Part shown: piece after piece, positions 56,091 through 64,000 of the stretch
How positions within the stretch are numbered: the stretch's first letter is position 1
Layout: the number at the start of each line of letters is the position of its first letter
Assembly: GCA_047967505.1 (NCBI GenBank)
Contig: CM106538.1
Length of the DNA stretch: 64,000 nucleotides
Direction: 5' to 3' (one strand)
From: Dipteris shenzhenensis
Lineage: Eukaryota > Polypodiophyta > Polypodiopsida > Gleicheniales
Program-made: the position numbers and the translations under genes
The notes under the pieces: model-generated
Told to the model about the DNA's origin: nothing
The model's database searches: none
Seen by the model: the letters and a program-made list of their open reading frames with translations, nothing else

Positions 56091-56820
56091 CCAGGGCCAA
56101 TAAAATTGCCATGATATGTTCATTTCATAGTCAAGGAAATTGTCAAATGTTCCTAAAAGAATGATTTATTTTTTGAACATTCTTTTCTATGAGTGGTCAT
56201 TGTACTAAGCCCTAATGAGCTTGGAATTTCTCCTAAGCAGTATAATTGACAAGTTCATGATGCCCAATTCAATGCCAAATTTAGAATTGAATTTTAATAT
56301 TGGTTGTTGATTCTGAATACAGATAAAAAGGATGGTGTATGACTATGATGTATGATTTTTCCTTCCAAGGCCAATAATTTTCCTTGATGTGTTAATTCTA
56401 TGGATTAGTTATAGTCAAGGAATTATCAAATGTTCCTAGGGTATGATTTATTTTCCAAACACTATTTTCTATGACTCCTTATTGTAGTAAGCTCCAATAT
56501 TAAAGAGAAGTTAGGATTTATCTTGGGCACAATTGATAGCTTCACGATGCCCAATTCAATGCCAAATTTAGAATGGAACTTTGATCTTGGTTGTCTATTC
56601 CAAAAGGATAAAAGGCTAGTGTGACTTTGATGTATGATTTTTCCTTCCACAACCAATAATTTTCACATGATGCCACTCATTTGGAGAACTAATTATAGTC
56701 AATAAAACTATCAATGCTCTTAAGAGAACCAAACATTCTTTTGTATGAGTCCTCTTTGCACCAAGCTCTATTTAGCATGGTATAACCAATCCTATAGGAT
56801 TCTCTTTCCATACCAATAAT
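56091..56820. repeat. Tandem array of about 280-bp units
   Basis: Units begin CCAATAA near 56097, 56371 and 56661. They share GTCAA..TGTTCCTA, ATGCCCAATTCAATGCCAAA and GATGTATGATTTTTCCTTCC. The third unit is shorter. Another part unit lies at 53078-53178 beyond element E. Confidence 0.85.
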
Positions 56821-57064
56821 TTGCCATAATATCATGATAATGTAGATTGAGCATGCCTAAGAATATTATTGCACATTTTTTTCTTTTTAGAGAGATGGAG
56901 AAGTCTGAGAAGCTCAAAGAAACTTTTTAGTGCAAGCACACATTTGTAATGGAAAAATTGTGATAAGTGCCTCATCCACCCATGGCCAATTGGGGGCCAA
57001 TTTATATCCTGCTATACCTTCCCAACTTTGAATGATTGAGTACTCTACTAACTTGGAAGACAAT
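56821..57064. other. Unassigned AT-rich spacer
   Basis: No feature is recognised between the array and the truncated LTR of copia I. Confidence 0.5.
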
Positions 57065-57205
57065 GTTAGTTCTTATCTACTATGTATGGGTGTGACCTTA
57101 GTAGTGTTCAATTGTATTGTGTGGGGTGAATATGAGCTGATTGTGGAGAAGACTGTTGCTCCCTCCTGGTTGCTTCCTATATCTCTCTTCTTGTTTTTCT
57201 TAATA
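57065..57205 (+). repeat. I 5' LTR, 3' part only
   Basis: It matches the last 140 bp of the 3' LTR (GGGTGTGACCTTAGTAGTG and onwards). Sequence to its left is unrelated to the LTR. Confidence 0.9.
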
Positions 57206-57217
57206 TGGTATCAGAGC
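57206..57217 (+). other. Primer-binding site of I (initiator tRNA-Met)
   Basis: TGGTATCAGAGC directly follows the LTR end. Confidence 0.93.
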
Positions 57218-58428
57218 TACCGTTCCTTGCCTTCTAGTTGCCCACTACTTGTGGAAGCTTGCGAGAGTGCTTCTCCTACTCTGAAGCTTCGAAATGATGA
57301 GAAGAGATCTCGTTTTTTGGACTGAAATAGCAATTTCTAGCTTCTGTTTGGCTTGGGAGCTGTCCAATTGATGCCTTCTTGCTAAGGGGAGATCACTATT
57401 ACCCATAGGTTGCTCGTGGGAGATGTATTTTGATAAAATACAACTCGTTTTTATTGTTTAGGTGTGATAGAATGGAGCTGATCTCTTTTTTTGGCTAACT
57501 ACTACTTGGTTTGAGCAAAGCAAGAGGTATATACAGCAGTAAGAAGCAAAAACGTCTCTCCAAACCTCATTGCCCAGCTCTTTGGAGGTTGTTTGTGAAA
57601 TGTCTCTCCAAACCTCATCGCCCAGTTCTCTGGAGGTTGTTTGTGGCTGAAAAAAACTCTCCTACATCTCCTATCAAGTGAGGAGAACCTTCAGCTTGTA
57701 GATCTCGTTTTTTTTGGCTCTTGGACAGCTTTTGGAGACTTCAAAAGTGATATACGACTTGCTTTCTTCCTTTTTCCAGCACCCCAAAGGTTTGCTACAT
57801 CCTTATACATCATCTTTGTGGAGTCTTAGTCTCTCTGTGAGATACCAAGACACCCGTGTTCCTCTAAACACAAAAAGTGTTGCTACCGTTTTTTGATCAA
57901 AAGTGATCAATTTGTCATTTTTCGGACTATTTATTTTTCAAACTGTATGGATTTAGATGCTAGTTTGAACTGACAAGTTAGAGGCAAGTATACAAGTTCT
58001 GACTTTGCTTTTGGAAGCAAGTTCATTTGGATTTACTGTCAAAAGTTATGAGCTTGGAAAAATTAAAAAAAGTCACAATTTACAACTTACTATCAAATTG
58101 TCAGATGTAGTTGCAAGCATGATATTGCAATGTTCATGGATATATGTGATGGTATTTAAATGCCCAGTGGTTGGATGTTAATGTCAAGTAGCTTGAAAGA
58201 TGCTATGCCTTGCCAATGATAGTAGCAAAGTGGCATTTTGAGTTCGGTTAATCCATTGAAATAGTAACTAGAAGTTTCCGGACTGCTGTCAAAAGTGTGT
58301 AGGTACCTGTTTTTAGCAGCAAATAACAGTGAAACCTTACAGAATTCGGACCTGCACTAACATGAAAAGTTGTAGACCTATGGATTGGCTACAATTTGTT
58401 AGTTGATAGTTTTTGTATTTGAGGTAAC
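57218..58428 (+). other. Leader of copia I
   Basis: Non-coding. It includes a direct repeat of about 54 bp (GTCTCTCCAAACCTCAT.. GGAGGTTGTTTGTG, near 57553 and 57600). Confidence 0.6.
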
Positions 58429-61400
58429 GTGCGGAAGTTATTGACTGTGCAAAACAACAAAAAGTTGCAGAAATCTGCTATTGGAAACCATGGCTCTGTT
58501 GGAGAGAAGGATCAAAATAATTATGCCATTTGGAAGGTTCGGATGGAAAATTTCCTGACTGGAAAAGGATATTGGGATTTGGTTACAGGTGATGAGAAAG
58601 AGCCTAATTTGCCAGAAAGAAATGCTACTGTAGAACAAGTTAAGAATCATAAAGCTTGGCTGGAAAGAGCACGGAGGGTACTTCATTGGTTTTCAATATC
58701 TATTTCAGATGCCATGGTTATGCAAATTCTGAACTACAAGTGCCAGGAAAATTCAACTGAAGCAAAAGTTCAACCATATGTGAAGGCGGGGTAGAACAAT
58801 ACAGGAGTACGTGACTGAAATCAAAACCATAGCTGATCAATTAGCTTCTATTGTTGCTTCTATGGATGATGATGACATGGTTGTAGTCACTTTGAATGGA
58901 CTTGGTCCTGAATATAAGTCTTTTGACACTTCCATTTCGGTGAGACTAGATATGCCGGATTTCAATGAACTGGTTGCTCTTTTGATACATGAAGAAGTGA
59001 AGCTTGGGCTGAATACTGGTACTAGTATCTCTAGAAATAGAGATGTTTTTTACTCTAATCAGAGAGGTAGAGGTGGTAGAGGCAAGAGTGACTCCCATGG
59101 TAGAGGTGATGTTAGATATACATCGTAAGCTCAAGCCCATAATTAGAGCAATCAAAATCAGCCTCATAGAGGAGGAGGATCTCTCTGAGGCAGGGGAAGA
59201 TCTGGATCATGAGGTAGAGGGGCTTGGCAGTCACCTCACCATGTGGATCAGCCCAATAAGGATAAGGTATGCCATTACTGTGGGAAGATTGGCCATATTG
59301 CCAGGGATTGCTTCAAGAAACAAGCGAATCAGAGAGGAAGGGCAAATTAGCAAGGTCATTTCGCTTCTTCAAGTCATACACATGACACACTCACAGACCA
59401 GTTGTTTGCTATGACGTATGTACAAGATCATAAGCCTACTGATGGTGGCTTTGAGGATGCGTGGTACATAGATTCAAGAGCATCTAACCATATGACACCA
59501 CATGGTGAGTGGTTTATACAGATGACTCCTAGACTGCATGGATCTGTTTGCACCAGTGATGATACTCAGTATGACATTACTCATATGGGTGTGGTACCTT
59601 TGGCTATGCATGATGGCCAGACTAAGAAATTGTTTGATGTGTTGCATGTGCCTTCTATCATGAAGAATTTGTTGTCTGTTGGGCAAATGGCTGAGCAAAA
59701 CTTGCAGGTGCGGTTTAATAAGCATGGCTGTTTCATTGAAGTATTTGATAATGGCTGTAAACTTATTGCAAAAGGGAAAAGACAAGGAAGAATGTTCATT
59801 TTAGATGCAGGCATACCGAAATTAAAGGCTGCCATGTTCACCCATGGTACGGGTGTTGTTCACGACTTGGAAATTTGGCACAAACGCATTGGTCATATTA
59901 ATATTCAGAAGCTAAAAAATATGCAGCAAAGAGGCATTGTCGATGGCTTGCCAAAGTTCAACTATACTGCTTTAGAGCATGTTTGTTCTGCATGCCAGTT
60001 TGGAAAACAATCAAGGTTGCCATTCAGTAAGCATCTACAGGAGAGTAGTAGACCTTTGCAGTTGATTCATTTTGATGTCTGGGGTTCCGCACACACTACC
60101 TCAATGGGAGGCTCGTCATATTATGTTACATTTATTGATGATTTTAGCCGGTATACATGGCTGTATTTTTTGAAACATAAGGATGAGGTTCTGCCTGGCT
60201 TCAAGCATTTCAAGCAACATGTTGAGTTGAAAAGGAGTTTGGGTCATATATTACATGCTTGAGATCAGATAATGAGGTGAATATCTGTCAAATGAATTTG
60301 ATGACTTCTTGGCCTATCATGGGATTAGAGGGGAGCTTACATGCCCATATACACCAAAGCAGAATGGAGTGGTTGAACATAAGAATGGGGTGATTGGTTC
60401 GTCTGGTAGAGCCATGTTGAACGAAAAGAACTTACCTAATTATTATTGGGCAGAAGCACTTGCAACTACAGTGTATGTGTTGAATCGCACTCCTACTGTT
60501 GGCATTCATATGCTCACACCATATGAGAAATTGTATCGACAGAAGCCCGATGTCAGTCATTTAAAAGTGTTTGGCAGCTTGGCATATGTGCATATACCAG
60601 ATGAAAAGAGACGGAAGTTGGATCCCAAATCTGAAAGATGTGTGTTTATTGGCTATGCATAGAATCAAAAGGGTTACAAATGCTACAACCCATCGACCAA
60701 GAAGACTATGGTGAGTTGGGATGTTGTTTTTGATGAGCTGGAATCTTGGTATGGCAAGCCAAAAGTGGCTGTTCCAAATGATGCATCTGCAGGTCATGCA
60801 TATGATAAAAATCAACAAATTAGTGCATCCATATCTGGGCCTACATCTACTGGTTCTACTATAGTGAATCCTTGGTCTAGCAGGTTACGCAATTCCACTG
60901 ACACTGCTATGTTAGTGAGGGGGAGAGATAAAGGGAAAGCCAAGGTTGTTGAGGTGCTTTTGCAAGCTAAAAATGATGTCCCTGGGCCATCAAATTGTGG
61001 CTATGATTCATCATGTAGTGACAGTTTGGATACTAAGCTGGGTATACCATCTATGTCTACACTTGGAGTCAAGGTAAGTAGGTACATACCTCCTCATGAA
61101 CGAGGAGAGTCAGGCACTCCAGTGAGAAGGTCACAGAGAGTTAACTTATAGGGGTTATGCTACTCGGCATTATGCAAATATGACAAAAGTTATCAGACAT
61201 ACTGAGCCAACTGTCTTTGGTGAGGCTGTGCAACATGGTCATTGGCAAAATGCCATGGATGAGGAGATGGATGCTCTTGCCACTAATCAGACTTGGGATT
61301 TGGTGGAGTTGCTTGAAGGCAATAATCCTATTGGTTGAAAATGGGTCTACAAAGTAAAATGCAAGTCTGATGGAACAATGGAAAGGTATAAAGCAAGGCT

Positions 61401-62724
61401 AGTTGCCAAATGGTATGCATAGTAGTATGGGCTAGATTATGAGGAAACTCTCAACTCTATTGCCAAGATGGCAACTGTGAGAACTGTCATAGCATTGGCT
61501 GTTGCAAATGGCTAGAAATTGCAGCAAATGGATGTCAAGGATGCTTTCCTAAATGGTGACTTGTTGGAGGAAGTCTATATGGTTCAGCCTGAGGGTTATG
61601 TGCACCCTGACTATCCCAACTATGTTTACAGGTTGAAGAAAGCTCTCTATGGGCTGGAAGCATGGAAGGACCTAGAGCATGGAATGAAAGGATAAGTAGA
61701 TACCTGCAGGAGCTTGGTTTTGTAGTTGGGAAGGCTGATCATTCACTGGTCACAAAGAAGACAATTGCTGGATATGTTGTGATTGTGATTTATGTTGATG
61801 ATCTATTCTGGCTGGTAGTGATGATGATGGCATTGCTGAAATTAAGAGCAAGCTGAAAATGGAGTTTGATATGAAGGATCTAGGGGACTTGAAGTTCTTT
61901 CTTGGCATAGAGGTGTTGAGAACACCTGATGGCATTTGGCTTATGCAAAGGCAATATGCCTTGAATATGCTAGAGAGGTTTGGCATGAAGGATTGCAAAC
62001 TAATGGATATTCCCTTGGATCAAAACTTGAAGATGATGGCTGATTCTGGAGCTGAGATTGATGACATTACCATGTATAGGTAGATGGTTGGAAGCTTGAT
62101 TTATCTGACTATTACCAGGCCTGATTTAATATATGTTGTGGGACTCATTAGTCAATTTATGCAAAAGCCACGGAAGCCTCGCTTGGATGCAGTGAGAAGG
62201 ATTATGCACTATGTCAAGGCAACATATCAGTATGGACTCTTTTATGAGTATGGAAAGGATATAGAACTGGTTGGATACACAGATGCAGATTGGGCAAGAT
62301 GTGCTTATGACAGGAGATCCACCAGTGGTTATGCATTCAGCCTTAGAAGTGCTATGGTTAGCTGGAGTAGCAAAAAGCAATCCACAGTGGCATTGTCTAG
62401 TACAGAGGTGTAGCATTGGCTGCATGTGAGATTGCTTGGCTTCAGAAGCTTTTGCAGGATTTGGGACTGCATGTGGAAAAACTAGTTAGACTTTATTGTT
62501 ATAACATGAGTAGTGTGCAGTTGGCAAGTAATCCGGTTTATCATGCTAGAACTAAGCATATTGAGGTACACTACCATTTCATCAGAGAGATGATGTTATC
62601 AAAGAAGATTGATCTCATACATGTGAAGACTGAAGTTGAGGTTGCAAATATCTTTACCAAGTCATTGGGTAGAGATAAGTTTACATACTTTAGAGAGCTA
62701 CTTGGTGTTATGCTCCCTACTTGA
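58429..62724 (+). pseudogene. I gag-pol polyprotein (many lesions)
   Basis: Gag (NNYAIWKVRMENFLTGKGYW) starts near 58429 and shifts frame near 58795 and 59125. The zinc knuckle (CHYCGKIGHIARDC) is near 59270. The protease motif DSRASNHMTPH near 59470 has R in place of G. Integrase shows LIHFDVWG, a frameshift before SDNE near 60260, then TPKQNGVVEHKNG. A stop lies at 60660. RT ([21 protein letters not shown] near 61790) and RNase H (GYTDADW, RRSTSGYAFS) are interrupted by several TAG and frame changes. It is old and inactive. Confidence 0.9.
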
Positions 62725-62737
62725 GCTTGAGGGGGAG

Positions 62738-62956
62738 TGTTGGGAATCAAGCTCTCGGTTATTGTTCTTGTTGTGTGAGTAGGTGAATAAGGTGAGTCAC
62801 ACTGACTCAACCATAGGTAGTTCTTATCTACTATTAATGGGTGTGACCTTAGTAGTGTTCAATTGTATTATGTGGGGTGAATATGAGCTGATTGTGTAGG
62901 AGACTGTTGCTCCCTCTTGGTTGCTTCCTATATCTCTCTTCTTGTTTTTCTTAATA
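62738..62956 (+). repeat. I 3' LTR (219 bp)
   Basis: It starts TGTTGGGAATC after the purine-rich GAGGGGGAG and ends TTCTTAATA. Confidence 0.9.
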
Positions 62957-64000
62957 CATCCAAACTCTTACTAGGTGATCTATTGATCACATGCACTACA
63001 GTCTTCATTGCCTTAGCCCAAAACCCACCAGAAAGACTTGCATTGGAAAGCATACATTGCAACTTTTCCTAAATGGTGTAGTTCATCTATTCTATAATTG
63101 GATTCTGCTCTAGAGTATAAGGAGATGTGAGCTCGCTCTTGATCCCATGTGTATCGCAAAAATGTTGAAAATCATGAGAGATAGGTTCTCCATTATTATC
63201 AGGACCCCAACGGCATAAGAGTTTCATTCCATTTTGGCTCATGTGCCCCAATTGGCAATGCCACAAAGAAGTACTTGGTTGCTCGATTATTGAAACAACA
63301 TGATTAGACACCCTTGATACATGTAAGGGATACAATGTCCCACACTTGGAACCTCTCGCCAAACCATAGAACCCTTCTGAATTTTCCAACTCTGAAAACC
63401 AAAGGTGGTCTGAAAACCAACATCATCTAGACGACTCAATGAAATAAGACTCTTGGTTAGCTTGCACATTTTTTAAAAAAAATGCAGACCCATTTGCAAA
63501 AGAAACCTTTATGTCACCTGTTGCCGCTATGTCACATGCAGAGTTATTTCCAAGATGCACACAACCTATCTTTCCACTGTCATAAGTGGAGAACCGTTTC
63601 CTATGGAAAGTAACATGGAATGAAGCACCAAAATTCAAAATCCAATCCTAGGAATATGCATCATTAGAAGTGGTAAGCAAGTCTGCAGGTAGGTTAGTCA
63701 TGAAGAGAATGTCATTGTCACTATTATCAATGATTGCATTTATCTCCTCGATCTTCATTTTTCCTTTGTCCTCCCTTGGACTCTCTTTCTTCTTATTTGC
63801 ACCCCAATTTGCATTCTTTCTTTTATCCTTTTGCTCTCTTTTCAGCTTTATCAATCCTTCTTCATGTGGCCCTTCTTGCCACAATGATAACACTCAATGT
63901 TCTGTGCCTTGGATTTGCTACAAGACTTCCCTCTTTCTTGGGACTTCCCCTTGAACTGTGATCTACCCCTTTGCACATTTAAGGTTGCATCCTACTTGTT
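62957..64000 (-). pseudogene. Fragment of a third family A copia copy (A3)
   Basis: The minus-strand sequence matches A2 from about 44260 upward, through integrase, pre-integrase, protease and gag, and continues beyond the window. A deletion of roughly 350 bp joins integrase (near 63205) to the pre-integrase region. Knuckle and protease are damaged (stops, NFGASFH for DSGASFH). Copia I ends at its left boundary, so I probably inserted into A3, or a rearrangement joined them. Confidence 0.88.

Larger units (their letters stand above)
57065..62956 (+). mobile_element. Ty1/copia retrotransposon I, 5'-truncated LTR
   Basis: The 3' LTR (62738-62956, starting TGTTGGGAATCAAGC) is complete. The 5' LTR (57065-57205) lacks about the first 80 bp. 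The primer-binding site and all copia modules are present but contain many stops and frameshifts. Both LTRs end TTAATA instead of the usual CA. The right edge abuts family A sequence (A3). No target duplication can be tested because the left end is lost. Confidence 0.9.

Overview
The window looks like heterochromatic, repeat-dense nuclear DNA of a land plant. Evidence: Ty1/copia LTR elements whose primer-binding sites all match plant initiator tRNA-Met (TGGTATCAGAGC), a CACTA-type DNA transposon with a tnp2 transposase, a Ty3/gypsy element, gag-only LTR elements, and spliceosomal introns of plant type. The DUF7869-like pseudogene and the secreted beta-helix gene suggest a fern or another non-seed plant, but this is an inference from remembered family distributions and is not proven here. 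I see no rRNA, tRNA, CRISPR or bacterial operon.

Layout. 1-3785: copia A1 (gag-pol plus 3' LTR, 5' end outside the window), abutting a broken DUF7869-like gene (3786-5859). 5976-9170: non-coding DNA with three tandem-repeat blocks. 9246-10303 and 14001-15945: two 5' fragments of copia family B (LTR, PBS, gag start); a solo LTR of B lies at 30927-31665. 11359-12255: inverted end fragment of a CACTA element (G0). 16158-22001: copia C, with near-identical LTRs, a perfect target-site duplication and an almost unbroken but catalytically degraded polyprotein. 22279-24917: gag-only element D, also very young, nested in an older gag fragment F (22240-25315). 25316-28167: right half of a second CACTA copy (G1). 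29337-30625: two palindromic fold-back repeats. 32993-36431: degenerate gypsy element H. 36789-38270: the only intact non-transposon gene, a secreted pectin-lyase-fold protein. 38976-53077: a complete CACTA element G2 (3-bp TSD TTC), with divergent tnp2 and TNPA-like genes, into a tnp2 intron of which copia A2 (41929-47823) inserted. 53179-56090: gag-only element E. 56091-56820: array of roughly 280-bp repeats, apparently split by both G2 and E. 57065-62956: copia I, abutting a fragment of a third A copy (A3, 62957-64000).

How the parts relate. A is a full-coding copia family, although every copy here is broken. C shares A's PBS, polypurine tract and LTR-end style but has lost protease, integrase and RT catalytic residues. 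D, E and F encode only a gag with two zinc knuckles. C and D are the youngest insertions visible, so mobilisation in trans by an A-like or other intact copia is the simplest reading. The CACTA family carries a dense set of TAGACGCG-like motifs at both termini and also in the central divergent promoter. That arrangement would let a TNPA-like protein act on the ends and on both promoters.
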